A stretch of 64,000 nt of DNA from Hoplostethus atlanticus (Eukaryota; Chordata; Actinopteri; Trachichthyiformes; Trachichthyidae): the NCBI GenBank assembly GCA_034670405.1, contig JAXDDX010000292.1:62001-126000 (forward strand). Reading direction: 5' to 3'. The notes beneath the pieces are model-generated. The model did no database searches. It was given only the letters and a program-made list of their open reading frames with translations, and had not been told where the DNA came from. Both the position numbers and the translations under genes were made by a program. Below, piece after piece: positions 10,853 through 23,045 of the stretch (the stretch's first letter is position 1; each line of letters begins with the position of its first letter).

Positions 10853-13232
10853 ATGCATCAAGTCGGTTGGTTCCTTGCAGTCACCCTGGCTTTTGGTACC
10901 TCTGATCCATGCAGTGCTGGACCTTTCCATGCCCAGTGCAAAGTAGAATGGTATGTTTTACCCTCCTTTCTGTATAGTGCATGGGTGTTGTTATTTTTGC
11001 GGTCTTGAAAACAGAAATTCTAAGTTATCATAAGCCTGTATGAAAGTCCTTTATATCTATATCTGCTATTAAATTTAAGTATTTTAAGTTTTTTAAGTAT
11101 GCTCAGCATGGAGGTATTCCAGTGTTAGTATGCATTCCATCTTCATTGCATTAATATCTGTAGTTCCAGTTACACTTTAGTAGTTTGAAATTTAAAAAAA
11201 AAGTAATCGTGTGTTTTATTTTCTAAAACCTTAACATCAAACTAACTATTAACATTGTATTTAAGATACATGATGGAGTGAAATTGATATGTGATGGAGT
11301 AAGAAATAGGATTTTTGAGAGTTTTAAAAGTTCCTTAAAATTGAGCTACTTATGTAAAATTCACATTCCATGAGACTACTTAAATGCATTATATGTCTTC
11401 CCCCCCCCCATATATGTGATTGCAGGAGCAGCAGCTGCTTTTTCTTCCAGGTTTTTCACAGTTTACATTTAGCGGTATGTCCCTAGGCCTCGTTTCAGAT
11501 AATCCCACCTAAACATAACCAGATGTTGCTGATATTTCCATGCAAAGTAATCCTGTTTACATTTGGGAGTATCTTTGGGAAACACGATGCAATCATATGA
11601 TCTTCTTGTTTGCTATTAATGTTAATTGGGGACTGAACCAGGTCACATGGATGCAGCGGGGCATGAAGTTGGACTGGACCAAATCAGTACACCTCAGAAT
11701 AAGCATGTGATTCAAAGGAACTGGCCACATTCTAATGGGAAGTAACTAGAAAATAACATGCTAGCAGGGTACACATTTGAAAAGTTCTATTCTAAAAACC
11801 TAGAAATCCCCCCCTGCTCATCATTCAATATCATTTAACATCTAAAATATAGAGGCTCCACTCAGTAACTTTTGTCTACTAAACAAGTAATTGGAAATAA
11901 TATAGGATTGTGTGAATATTCAAAGTCTGTCTACCGCAGGCTCTGCTAGGACTTGTGTGTGTGACAGTTTTATGCCAGGGTCTAAAAACAGCACCGACAA
12001 CCATCGTCCAGCAGATGGCGCCATTTCATTTAGGATCACCTGTACAACCCCCTTCGGCTTAATGTCAAGATACTCGAGACTTCACATAATAATGGAATGA
12101 AACACAAAATATCTAATAGGTAATGCTGGCTGCCTTTCCCAGGTACTTTGGGATACCTTGTCGAGTGGTTTATGAAGCCCTGGTTACACAGATCAAGAAG
12201 TGGAGAACCATAGATGGTTGCACCACGGAAGGACAGAGGTGCCTATACAAGGTGTGTGTGTGTGTGTGCGCGCGTGTGTGCGTGTGCCTGTGTGACTTAG
12301 AGGGCTGCAGTTTATCATAATTAGCAATGTCACCAGTTTTGCGGTTAACCATGGCTCTGTCTCTCAACAGTTGCAGTCTGCCTCCGCCCACTTTATATCG
12401 GCCAAACACACCACGCCCGTGAAGAGGCACGTGGATGTCCTCAACTTTCGGCTGGTCTCCTATCAGTTCTTCACCCACTGCCACATCTCGGTAGGGTTTT
12501 GCGGCCTCTGATGTCTTACAGCGCTTGAATATTGCCTCCCTCCTTCTCACTCTCCATATCTATCCTCTATCGTTTTTTTGCTTCCTCTCTCTCATTCTCC
12601 TCTCACAATTCCGTCTCACTCTCTTTTTTGCCTTTTGTGGTCTTTCTCCTCGCTCTCCCATCACTGCCTTGCTGTCTCTCTCCCTCTCTCTTACTCTGGG
12701 CAGCCTTGCTTTCATTACACCAACTGCTGTGACTCTGTCCGTAGGCCATGTCCGTCTCTGAGACCTGGTATGTAATTAAAGACCATGGCACAAACTACTG
12801 TAACCTCTACAACCTTATGGAAGGTAAGATCAAACAGCAGCATCTAGGGAAGATACCATTCTGCAATTTCAATAAATGTTTAAATGCATGTTTTGCTATT
12901 CATGGGTGTCCATTTAAGTGCATTTCAGGTGTTGAGATGAGCAATGTTTTTAAATCTCATTGTCTAAAGACTAATTTGGAATGTCTTGTGCGAACAAAAG
13001 AGAAACTATGCACGTTCACGCTCTAAATGACATCAAATAACCACCAAAGTTCAAAAGCGTACTTGCATGGTTCTCCACTTGCAGGCTTCGGTTCTGGATG
13101 GATGCTCATCACCTTTGTTTCTGTATTCTTTCGTTAACAGGAAGTGGTCTAACTGGGGCCCGAGGTTACAAAGAGGTCACCAGTGACTTCATGTGTACCC
13201 AGCGCTCTTCTGCCAACTGCACGGTTTACTAA
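10853..13232 (+). CDS. Spliced host gene: small secreted cysteine-containing protein (five exons)
   Basis: Exons read as 10853-10950, 12143-12251, 12371-12490, 12745-12823 and 13141-13232, all with GT donors and AG acceptors and with compatible phases, giving 165 residues and a TAA stop. The first ~20 residues ([18 protein letters not shown]) look like a signal peptide, so the product should be secreted. About ten cysteines are spread along the mature part (for example DGC, RC, HCHIS, YCNLYN, MCTQ, ANC), suggesting disulfides; no transmembrane segment follows. I do not recognise the family. The regular exon structure, open frame across all junctions and lack of repeat sequence argue for a genuine gene rather than a transposon. 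The second intron starts with a (GT)n microsatellite. Confidence 0.75.
12252..12291. repeat. (GT)n microsatellite
   Basis: A tg-rich run of about 40 bases that begins at the splice donor of exon 2, so the donor GT is the first GT of the repeat. Confidence 0.9.
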
Positions 13233-13364
13233 CCTGGTGACTCTTCTCATTACCTTTCTACTGTATTAGAAAATATATATAGTGGGTGAGTGACAGGAAA
13301 GAGTAATTAATTGCAAACAGTTAACTTTTATACACATGTGGTATATGCTTAAAAGTTTGATGGA

Positions 13365-13500
13365 TGATGTGATGGACCAGCGACGTGTCCAGGCTGTATC
13401 CCTGCCTTCCACCCAATGCATGTTGGGAGAGGTTCCAGCAACCCCCGTTTCCCTTACCAGGAATAAGCGGGTATAGAAAATGGATGGATGGATGGACTGA
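13365..13500 (+). repeat. Retrotransposon 3' tail ending in (GGAT)n
   Basis: Contains 'gacgtgtccaggctgtatccctgcc' and ends 'ataagcgggtatagaaaatggatggatggatgg'. This resembles the widespread fish non-LTR retrotransposon tail (RTE/Rex3- or L2-like) with a GGAT repeat. Only the tail is present. Confidence 0.55.
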
Positions 13501-13739
13501 TGGAGCCCAAATCTTTTGGATATGACTTTTTAAACCTTCCCCAGACCTGATTAAATGAGGAATGCATGGTAAAAACTTAAAGTTCTATAATTCCACAAGG
13601 GATAACTTTGAAGCATGACTATGTAACTTGCTCCTCTGGGCTGGCCTTTTTTTTTTATATCCTTGCTACTGTATGCAATCGTTTTTTGCTGTTTCATTGG
13701 CTATAAAATGCTAGGATTATCCCTCATTCTCCCTCTCTC

Positions 13740-14222
13740 TGTGTTTAAACAAACAGAATTGTTGTATGTTCTGACTCTTCCTTGCTTTCGACCAGTAGCT
13801 TCTGTTATGTGTTGCTGTACGCAGGCTGAAAACCCACCTCTTCAGGAAACACTACCCTGACTCTTCCTCTTAGCCTTGCCTATTTGTCGTCAATTATGTG
13901 TCTGAGCTCTTGTTTATTGGCTCTTGTTCATTTGATACACTTATTTGTCTTAGCTCTTGCTTATTTGGTTCACTTATTTGTCTTAGCTCTTGTTTATTTG
14001 ATTCTCTTATTTGTCTCATTTGTTTAAGATATAGTAGGTTGCTAACTTATTGCACTCTTACCTTAACACTAGTTATGCTCTTAGTTGCTTGTTTAGGAAG
14101 GAAATGCACTTACGATTTCTGGTGACTAGTAGTTTTCTTGCCTACCTATGTTGAATGCACTTATTGTAAGTCGCTTTGGATAAAAGCGTCTGCTAAATGA
14201 CTGTAATGTAATGTAATGTAAT
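13740..14222 (+). repeat. L2-like LINE 3' end
   Basis: Around 13824-13860 one frame encodes RLKTHLFRKHYP, the usual C-terminal end of fish L2/CR1-type ORF2, followed by a stop. The 3' UTR contains a degenerate 'ttagctcttgtttattt' repeat (13900-14025) and ends with 'taagtcgctttggataaaagcg' and a (TGTAA)n tail at 14200-14222. The rest of the element is missing (5' truncation, typical of LINE insertion). Confidence 0.65.
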
Positions 14223-17200
14223 GTGTGGCTGTGTCCAGAAACAGACAAATAAAAAAAGACGCATAACTTTTGAGCTGGAAGTCTCCAGGTGAACGTTTGA
14301 TGATGTTTTATGTCCGTCTTGTTGTTCTGGGGCCCCTCTGTATAAAATAGAAGGAAAAGAAAAAAAAATGCACAACAACAAAAAGCCACTTGGTGTGAAT
14401 ATAGCCATGGGTGCAGCTTGGAAGGTGAGTCACAGTCTGACGAGGGGCATCGTTCTTTCTGACACCTAAACCAGTTTTCTCACCTAAAAGTGATGGCAGG
14501 GTGGAGGGGAGAGGGGGGGCAAAGAGAGAGAGAGAAAAAAAAAATACCCTTAGCTGTGTGTGGATTGCAAGGCAGCTTTTATTAAGGGAGCAATATGCTC
14601 AGCTGGACTTTGCCATCCATCACCAGGAACTGCTTCCCATCACATGGCAGCGGCTGCGGCATGGCGGATTTTAGTGTCTTGTCTCTCAGGGCTGAGCGAG
14701 TGACTGGCAGGCAGGTGCAACGCCCTGGACGATCTCCACTGTATCGTAACATTTCATAGCAGGAAAAGCCCAAAATATTGCATTTTATTTCAAACGAATA
14801 GAAGCCCGTTTGGGCAGTTTGCGTGGATTACCGCATTAATTTCATTTGGAATATGTGCCCATGACAATGTGATGCTCTGAGTTCTGAGCCTTCCTGTCAC
14901 TGTGCTGATTCCATATCCTGTTAAGGCCCAAGTTTGACCATCTGTTGAGTCTTTAAGGTTTCATTAACACAGCGTACTGGATACCTGTTAAAGAATGTCA
15001 TGTAACTGAGCATTAAAAGTGCATTAAAAAAAACACTCATTTTGCTAGATTGTACTAATACTGTATATTACTTTTTACAGGCCCCAGTGATAGGGCTGCG
15101 GTTTCTCTCCTTTAACTACTAACTCTTATCACACTTAGAATGGGCAAGGGCAGTGGTGGGACTGACTTCAAAATTGCCTCGGCTTTCAGAGATCATTTTT
15201 AATTGACAGTTTTCTGTCTGGCTGAGACGTTTTATCTGCCCCTCCTGTGTCCGCATGTGAATGCGTTTCACTCCGCTCCGATCTGTCCAATTTGAGGGTC
15301 GCTTTACATGCACAGTGCATTACTGCGCATGTCAATATTGCTCATTCAAGTGTAAAATGCATACAGTTTTAATATGTTGGTGTTATCGCTCCATGTGGGG
15401 TTCTTTTTGTTTAAATGTAGCACATGGGGATGGGGGACAGAGACGAATGTATGCACCAATCCATACACAAACACAGTCTCTCTCTCTGTCTTTCTCCGTC
15501 CTTCCATGCCTATCTCGCGCTCTCTCTCTCTTTGCTTCACTCTCCATTTTACTCTCTCTCTCTTTAGTTGAAAGGCCGCCAAATCCTTCCCAAACCAATT
15601 AGAGTGTATGTAGGGCCCTCGGGGTCCCCCACGGTGACAGTACAGAGTGGCAAGGGGTTAGAAGAGGCAATCACAGTCTGCAGTATTGAACAATATCAGA
15701 GAGCAACAACAATACCAGGCTATAAATCAAGCCTGGAGCTGCGACCAGACATTGACTGGCTGGATATGGGGAGTCAAGGACAAAGATGCTGGCTGAAGGA
15801 AGCAGGGAAACACACACAATCACAAACACAGATGAAGCATGCGTGCGTGCCTGCATGCGCAAATGTATGCAAGCATGCATAAGCAAAAAAAAGCACACAC
15901 ACACACAGAAACAAGATTCAAGCTGCAGGTAAGTGAGCGCTACGGTGTGTACACAGTGTACGCCAGCAGAAATAAGACCGTCTCAGGAATTTTAATTTTC
16001 TGCTCATTATGCAGGACTCCCTTAGCGGCTGTTAAGCAGCGGAGATGGATACACCAGGCTCCCTGTAGTTCCGGAGAGGCAGTGCCAGCTCCGATCCATC
16101 ACTCAACCCCTGTCGAGCTCATTAACCCTGACAGAACATGAGCTCGGCCGAGGAGGGCAGGAATAAAGGGATCGGAGCGAGGGACGATCAGATGGATGAA
16201 GTCCTACTATGACCCAGTCACCGCCCCTGCGTAGACTGCAGTACCCTGGGCGCCATCTGTGTTTGCGTGTACGTGTTCCTATATGACAACACAATGTACT
16301 GTATAATGAGATGGGTGAAGAGGAACTGTCTGCGTAGCTAATGGTGTGTGTGCGCGCATGTGTGTGTGCATGTCCGCACGTGCATACGCACAGGTGTATG
16401 CGTGATTTATACCCTCATCTCCCTCCCCATGCCATTTCCTGTTCAGGGATCTTTATTTCAGCTAGCTGCCATCAAAGGGAGTGTTTACAGAGGGGAAACC
16501 ATACCTGACCTGTCTATCCCAAGTCAACAGGCTGGACTCACAGCAGTGGTGGGTGAATAGCGATTTATTGCTATTCAACTGGGGCACAACATACGGCAGA
16601 ATGGTCTTAAGATCTCGTCAGGATAAATACAGCATCTTAACCACAGCATTCTTTCTGAACTCTGCTGTTACACATAACTTGGTTAGCTATATTTCTAATA
16701 CTATAATGAATGGATTGTATAGTTTGTTCACATATTTATTAAACTAAATGAAACATATTTCTTAATATAAAAATAAACAATTCTTCTGTGTTAAAAAAAA
16801 TAAATCAATGAAACTGCAGTCATCCATTTTTTATGTATATCAATACAAAATTTAAAAACAAAAACAAATGCAGCACCGCACACTCAACACTAGCCAGTGC
16901 ATAAAAAGTGTACCAAAATGTTATTATAATGGTACTATTTGCAATTAAAGTAATCTTCAATCTGCAATCAGAGAATGGTCCTAAGATCTCTTAAGCATCT
17001 CAACTGAAATAAATACGAGAGGTTAGCTCACCCACTATAAAACAAGATTATAATGTTTGATTAACAAATTGCATCAACGGCATCATACTTGCTACATAGG
17101 TGACAAAAAATATGCTACATTTACAAAGTACAATTTAAGTACATTTTATACATTTACTAACTATTTATCCAGGACCATTCATCATTCACAACTTACCCAC

Positions 17201-17540
17201 AGCATTCTTTGTCAACTCTGCTGTGGATTCCCAGGATTCCTTGTCATGTTGCCTACAATGCATGGCCCCATTTATGCAGGAATCTGACCTTATTACTAAC
17301 ATACACTGTTGCATGCGCACACACACTAGTCTTTTCATCAGTTCATAAAACCCTGTTTACATATAAAATACATTAGAAAATACATACAGAATGAGATACA
17401 AAAGAGAGTAAAAGAGGATATAAAAGATAACATAAAAGTTGGCATATATTGTTTTTAAAAATAGGGAATAGAAATAATATAAAATGATCAAAGTGCTTAT
17501 AAAAAGAGATCAAGAAGTGAAATTTCGGCATATCTTTGTT
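14223..17540. other. Intergenic region with simple repeats
   Basis: No supported gene. It holds (CT)n around 15475-15570, alternating CA/TG-rich sequence at 15835-15910 and 16340-16400, and AT-rich sequence from 16700 on. Words shared between about 16590-16665 and 16970-17230 ('cacagcattcttt..aactctgctgt', 'gaatggtc.taagatctc') suggest an old internal duplication. Confidence 0.4.
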
Positions 17541-17869
17541 AATGTCTTTGTCTCCAACGTGCATGCAGTGATCTCTTCCCATTTATCCACCTGGAAAAGG
17601 GCCCGGAAGTCTCTAACGTAGGCATTGTGATTTGGTCTATTAAGAGCATGAAACGCCAGCTGGAGATGTTGAGGTCAGATGGCGTATCGCAGAATATTAA
17701 ACTATGCGAAGGCATTTGCCATAGAAGCGGGCCTACCATGCGACACACCTACTCCCCCATGACCTGCACGAGTACGGAGAGTCAGGTTTTATAGTTGGGT
17801 CAAGCAGTGGCCAGGGACAAACAGAAGTCCATCAGGAGAAAAGACTGTAGTTTGAAGCACTTGACCGCT

Positions 17870-18144
17870 TCATCTTTGAGTTTAATTGATGCTTCACAGA
17901 GTATGAGGAGCTAATTGATGCAGTCCAGGCATTTAATTGTCCATCCCCCCATTACATTGATGTGGCTAAGATGGAAAAGTTCGAAAAGCAAATGGATATC
18001 ACCTTGCTTCAGGTCCAGTGCCAAACCGCCAAAGCCTCTCTAAAGCTTGAGCAGAAAAATGAAAATGAGGATGACACAAGCATCTTGCCAGCTCTCACAA
18101 AGTTGAACACATTACCTATCGCATTTCCCGAGGTGATAAAATGA
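17870..18144 (+). pseudogene. Unrecognised coding-like fragment
   Basis: An open stretch of about 80 codons with protein-like composition: acidic start (EYEELIDAVQAF), then FEKQMDITLLQVQCQ and a Lys/Glu-rich helix. The region to its left (17540-17870) also gives coding-like fragments in shifting frames. It could be a decayed DNA-transposon gene or an exon; I cannot name it. Confidence 0.25.
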
Positions 18145-18149
18145 ATTGC

Positions 18150-19690
18150 TGCGACATCGTCAATCTCATGTGCGTCATTTTTCAAGGCTAGTGCTGGTTG
18201 TGGTTGTTGTCAAGGCATTAAGGCTCCCAGGCTCCCTGGCTCCCGATGTTTTTACTGTAATTTTGGTTATTTGTCTGTGATTTGTGTCTGTGATATTGTG
18301 TTTGCACTTCAACTGGGCATCTGGGCTTGGTGATATTGGCATCCAATATGGAATCAGTCAAATCGTTTCATTTGCTTGTCAATATGGAATGTTTCTTGCA
18401 GGTTCTCGTTTATTTATTATTTAAGATTATAGTTTGACGACTGCAGTAGTTTTATCATGGTCAGAATGAGAATTTGGTTTGATGTTGCCACTTGATGTTG
18501 TTAGAGTTGATGTTGTCATCTGACCTTGCCACACCTTGGCTTTTGGTGAATTGACACCAGTTTTTAATGACAAAACTGAGAGGAATGCTGTTAATACAGC
18601 AGGCATCCTGGCCAGCTATCTCCTCCTTTGTAAAAGGAATGGAATAGCTGAAATGTGATGATTTGTCACCTTGGGGTCGCAGAATGCTTATACATAACCA
18701 CACTCTGAATTCCTTTTCCAATAACTATTACAACACTACATCTACATATATAGGACACTGCATCTACATATATAGGATGTGATGTCAAATCCTCCATGGA
18801 TTTAAAGTGTTCCTGTACCTGATACACACACATTTTCAGCTGCTTATCAGTTTGGTTTGCGGAGCTTTGGAAAGTGATTAAAGTGATTGTACAAAATCCA
18901 ATTCACTCTCAACACACACAACAATCTCCTACTTTGTCATTGATTTATGCCTCATTTGATGCTGGCCAAATGATACTAGAATGGCCAAATGATCTGCAGA
19001 CATAGGACCTGCTAAAGGTAATGATATCTGTCCCCATTAGGATGGGAGGTGCTTTCCTCAGCTACTCCCACTCAATGTGTTCAATCACTCCTTCATTTGG
19101 CCCTGTGTGTGATATCACCTCCTCCAATTCCATACGAACTTTAATGAAATACTTATCTCTCTCGCTCATTGTCTCTCTCTCTCTCTCCCTCTTTTACACA
19201 CATGATTTCATTTAGTGCGGTCAGTAATGGCAGGGGAAGTAATAATTGCACTCAAATATTAATATCTGCTGTTGAGACAGAGTGATGAATCAAAAAAAAA
19301 AATCCTGTCAAAATCCTGTCCTGTTCCCTCTCTAACATTCCCTCCTCCTCCTGCTATTCGTACTCCTTCTCCTCCCCCTCTGTTCGACCCAGCAGATTAT
19401 GACAAATAATTGTAATTCTCTTTTAAATCATAGAGGGCTGTGTGTGAGGTGGGGATTGGAACGACAGTGTTTAGAGGGCTGTGGAAATGGGAGGAGGGAG
19501 GTGATGGCTGACATTTGTTATCCTCTTACCAAGTAGTGTGTGTGTGTTTGTGTGCTTGAGATGAGGTGATGGAAGAGTGTGCTGAATATGGGTGGACAAC
19601 TTCACAACAATTGTATTGTACTATTATCGCATCACTGCATAATGGTGTCATGCGCTGTCTTTTTCATTCATAGATGGCCTCAAAGAGGTT
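18150..19690. other. Intergenic region
   Basis: No gene supported. A 22-bp duplication (catctacatatataggac.ctg) lies at about 18738-18775, a (CT)n run at 19165-19195, and a short (GT)n run near 19538. Confidence 0.4.
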
Positions 19691-19697
19691 ATTAGCA

Positions 19698-20578
19698 GTA
19701 GTAGCACGTGTCAAACTCAAGACCCACAGACTGGATCCAGCCCAGCCACAAATTTTGAGCCGGCCTGCATATCAGATTTTAGATTAATTCTGGCGGACCA
19801 GAGCATGCTCTGTGCCAAACAAACACAGCATTTTCCCTTTCCAAAACATTTTCGCACACAGCTTAACTGCCCCTTCCCCTTCAGCAAGCAAGCTTGCTGT
19901 TGATGCTGAATACAGACAATTTCAAGAGAGGAAGGAAACCAAGTATTTCTTTACTGAGTATAAAGAAAAGCCCATGTGTCTTTTTTGCCAGGTGATGATG
20001 TCCGTTTTTAAAGAATATAATTTGTGTCATTTTGAAACCACACACCAGCAGCGGCGATATGGAGCAATGGACAGTGACAAAAGGCTGCAGAAAGTCGCTG
20101 AGTTGAAAAGAAATATGCAACAGCAACAAAATATGGATGTTAGATAAATGCATGGAACAACCACAGGGGAGGACATTTTCAAACCGTGCATAAATTAAAT
20201 ACAATTAACATGGGTTGAACTTGTTGGACTGCCAACTGGTGGTGCACCCGCTATCTGTGGAGGAAGCAAAAGTGTTGCAAAAGTGTGAGCAAGGATGGCG
20301 TGCACCAAGGGAGAACTGACTGCTTATCACTGCATTATACATCAGAAGACCCTCTGTGGAAGAGTCCCGGGCATGGGGCATGCAATGATGGTTGTCATAA
20401 AAACAGTTTATTTTCGTGCATGGGGTTTGAGCCACCACCAGTTTAGGGCACTTTTAGATGAGGAACACTCTGAATATGATGTGCTATTCCAGTCAATGTA
20501 CTCAACCCCACTTTCCAGGTCGAGGGATATGCCAACAAACTGAACACACTCAAAGCAAAACTTAGCGAGGCAAGCAAG
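19698..20578 (+). pseudogene. hAT transposon relic (Charlie8/GTF2IRD2-like)
   Basis: The left part (19710-19790, 'gtcaaactcaagacccacag') resembles the termini of Charlie-type hAT elements. An ORF at 19812-20147 then encodes a BED-like zinc-finger region (FCQVMMSVFKEYNLCHFETTH: C-x-x-x..H pattern) and KLAVDAEYRQFQERK, as in hAT-derived GTF2IRD2-type proteins. After a frame break near 20150-20290, 20295-20543 encodes TAYHCIIHQKTLCGRV and GLSHHQFRALLDEE, the family's catalytic-core section. The frame ends at 20579 where a solo LTR is inserted, and no C-terminal dimerisation domain follows. Clearly non-functional. Confidence 0.6.
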
Positions 20579-20579
20579 G

Positions 20580-20912
20580 TGTGACTTGGGATTGTAACAA
20601 GGCAGGACTGGATGAAAACCAAGCAATGGACATTTATTGTCTTGTGATCAAAAATAATGAAAATCCACCAGGAAACTCAGGACTGGTACCGTACAGACAA
20701 TTGGGACAAAAAACAAAAAAACAAAGCTAGAATAAGACTGCTGAACCACAGCATGATCAAATGACCGGCTTCTAATCTCAGCAAGGGTTTGCTCAAGATT
20801 CAGCGACTGTGGAAGAGTAACAGTTATATAGTCTAAGACACAGGTGAGAGCGATCAACAATAATTAGGAAGGAGACTGCTATTGGCGCCGCCGATGCTGT
20901 GTGGCTGTGACA
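20580..20912 (-). repeat. Solo LTR
   Basis: 333 bp, TGTGACTTGG to GGCTGTGACA on the plus strand. On the minus strand it begins TGTCACAGCC, has a TATA box (GACTATATAACTG), an AATAAA polyadenylation signal and ends TCACA, a complete LTR layout. It interrupts the hAT relic. No clear target duplication is visible, so the exact ends may be off by a few bases. Confidence 0.7.
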
Positions 20913-21050
20913 GGGACTTGTAGAGACAGAACTTTAAAATTACTTTGCTTTTAAACAAAACAAAAATGCATTGCACATAATATACGCAGCAAACCACTGA
21001 CATTGACTTTGCAGCCCTTTATGCCCACATATACACACATGCATACATAT
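20913..21050. other. Short unassigned spacer
   Basis: Between the solo LTR and the gypsy LTR; no ORF and no recognised repeat. Confidence 0.3.
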
Positions 21051-21296
21051 TGTCACGACCTGGCTCAGAGGAAGGACAAAAGGTGGAGACCACACATGGC
21101 TCTTTAGTCCAACCAAACCGAGTAACCTAGAGAGTGGGGGAGAGCCGAGACTGACGTATACATATCGGTGAGCTCAAGCACGTATACATATCGGTGAGCA
21201 GTCACACCAACCCAGGTGTCACCCATCACTCCCAACAAGCCACTCCCAGCAAACAAATAACCAGGAGATTGGTCTTGGGTCCAAGGGGCCATCACA
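21051..21296 (-). repeat. 3' LTR of the Gmr1-like gypsy element
   Basis: 246 bp from TGTCACGACC to GGCCATCACA (plus strand), an imperfect inverted repeat with TG/CA ends. Directly outside on the internal side (21297-21308) lies a polypurine tract on the minus strand (CTTAAGGAGGGGGG). The LTR holds a near-perfect duplication of 'cgtatacatatcggtgagc' (about 21156 and 21181). Confidence 0.7.
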
Positions 21297-21429
21297 CCCC
21301 CCTCCTTAAGAGCGAGGTCCCACCTCAAACCCTGGAAAAAAAAACATTTTAAATACAAGAGAATTAAGTTTATATCAGACAATTTTCTAATCCATAATGA
21401 TCTACAAACATTGAGATCAGCTCATATTT

Positions 21430-21540
21430 ATATCAACAACCCTTAACACACAAATCTACCAAAGGACATCTTATGACCAAGGCGCATGTCACAATGCATC
21501 TGCAACTACATTTTCTCCAAATGATAGGTTGCAAAAACAA
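21430..21540 (-). pseudogene. Gmr1-like gypsy, C-terminal end of pol
   Basis: Minus-strand frames read WALFLQP and, after a shift, NVVADAL before a stop, the usual end of the RNase H/connection region in Ty3/gypsy pol. It continues the fragment at 22745-22811 once the LINE between them is ignored. Confidence 0.55.
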
Positions 21541-22744
21541 GGCCCATAATAATAATAATACATTGGACTTATATAGCGCTTTTATAAGTACCCAAAGACG
21601 CTTTACATGGAGGGGAGAACAAACAAAACAAAAAAGAGCAAACAAAACAAAACAAACAGAACATTTTAGTAAAAAAGAAAACTAGAGAAGCTGTATGGAA
21701 CAAGTCATGGAATGGAGGGAAGGGAGAGAAAGGGAACAGGGGTTAGCAGGTGAAAGCGAGTTTGAAGAGGTGGGTTTTGAGGGCTCGTTTGAACGATGGT
21801 AGGGTGGGAGCCTGGCGGATGTGGATGGGGAGGGCGTTCCAGAGGGAGGGTGCAGCAACTGAAAAGGCCCTGTCACCCCAGGTCCGGAGCTTGGTCCTGA
21901 TGGTCTTGAGAGTGTTTGCATCGGCGGACCTGAGGCAACGGGTTGGGGCGTGGCGGGGGAGGAGGTCTGAGAGGTAGGGAGGGGCCAGGTTATTTAGGGC
22001 TTTGTAGGTGGTGAGTAATATTTTGAAGTCAATCCTGTATTTGACCGGGAGCCAGTGGAGGTTGTGGAGGACTGGGGTGATGTGGTCACAGCGACAGGTG
22101 GAGGTGAGCAGTCGAGCGGCAGAGTTCTGGACGTATTGGAGTTTATTGAGGATTTTGTTGGGTGAGCCGTAGAAGATGCTGTTGCAGTAATCCAGTCTGG
22201 AGGTTATGAGGGCATGGATAAGAATTTCGGTGGCGGCAAAGGACAGGGAGGGCCGGAGGCGTGCAATGTTCCTGAGGTGAAAGAAGGCAGTTTTGGTGAT
22301 GTGGTTGGCGTGGGATAGGAAAGAGAGGGTGGGGTCGAGGATGATTCCGAGGTTACAGACCTGGGTGGAGGGGGTGACGTTGGAGCCATCGATGGTGAGA
22401 GAGAAGGTCTGAGCTGAGCGGGTGAGGGAGTTTGGGCCGATGATGAGTATTTCTGATTTATTGCAGTTGAGTTTGAGAAAGTTCTGTTGCATCCATGATT
22501 TTATATCAGTGAGACAGGTGGTGAGAGTGGAGTGGGTGGCTGAGGTGATGGTCTTGGAGGAGAGGTAGAGTTGGGTGTCATCAGCGTAACAGTGAAAATG
22601 GAGGCCATGTCGACGAATGATTTGTCCAAGGGGAAGGATGTAAATGATGAAGAGGAGGGGACCAAGCACGGAACCTTGGGGGACACCATGAGTGACTGAG
22701 GAGGTGGAGGATTTACAGTTGTTTATGGTGATGAATTGATCACA
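21541..22744 (-). pseudogene. L2-like LINE, 3' half of ORF2 and tail
   Basis: The 308-residue minus-strand ORF (21743-22669) carries the [13 protein letters not shown] turn and the [13 protein letters not shown] catalytic motif of LINE reverse transcriptases, then the thumb and the C-terminal [12 protein letters not shown] and [11 protein letters not shown] segments. Coding sequence extends upstream to about 22740, where it ends abruptly (5' truncation). After the stop the 3' end has 'tatatagcgcttttataagtacccaaagacgctttaca'-type sequence and finishes in (TAA)n at about 21548-21560. The ORF is intact over its length but lacks the endonuclease and most of the fingers. It is inserted in the gypsy pol between codons of a conserved motif. 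Confidence 0.8.
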
Positions 22745-22811
22745 TCACATCAACCTTTGATTCGGAGTTTGAAAAGAATGCACAAAGTTTAATGGGTTAT
22801 GATCAGTATAT
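22745..22811 (-). pseudogene. Gmr1-like gypsy, RNase H fragment between LINE and DNA transposon
   Basis: Minus strand reads TDHNPLNFVHSFQTPNQRLM, the RNase H C-terminal motif of gypsy elements. The sequence joins 30068 in frame across the GTATAT target site of the DNA transposon and 21540 across the LINE. Confidence 0.75.
22806..22811. repeat. Target-site duplication GTATAT (left)
   Basis: Identical 6 bases follow the right terminus at 30068-30073. The gypsy pol motif on either side is continuous if one copy is ignored, which confirms the element ends. Confidence 0.85.
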
Positions 22812-22854
22812 TACGGAGCCCCTTAACGGTCATGGTGGGGATTTTTTTTTTGTA

Positions 22855-23045
22855 GCTACTTTTGCATTCCCTCGCAATACTTTTGCATTCCCTCGCAATA
22901 CCTTTGCGTTCCCTCGCAATACTTTTGCGTTACCTCGCAATAAGTTTTGCGTTCCCTCGCAATACATCTTGCGTTACCTCGCAATACATTTGCATTCCCT
23001 CGCAATACTTTTGCATTCCCTCGCAATACTTTTGCGATCCCACTA
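22855..23045 (+). repeat. Left subterminal hairpin array
   Basis: Eight full units plus a partial unit of about 21 bp with core TTGCRTTCCCTCGCAA; the arms TTGCG and CGCAA are complementary, giving a 5-bp stem and a 6-base loop per unit. Variants carry TTGCA or TTACC. These are candidate transposase-binding sites and also lie just upstream of the transposase coding region. Confidence 0.9.

Noticed and set aside
12525-12791. Ser/Leu-rich plus-strand ORFs
   Set aside because: They are the pyrimidine-rich third intron of the host gene.
15346-15904. Arg/Glu-rich and His-rich ORFs on both strands
   Set aside because: Translations of (CT)n and CA-type simple repeats.
21682-22689. Pro/Ser-rich ORFs in other frames of the LINE
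   Set aside because: Shadows of the clear RT frame at 21743-22669.
22855-23045. CRISPR-like array
   Set aside because: Unit is contiguous (no unique spacers), genome is a vertebrate, and the same array occurs inverted at the other TIR.
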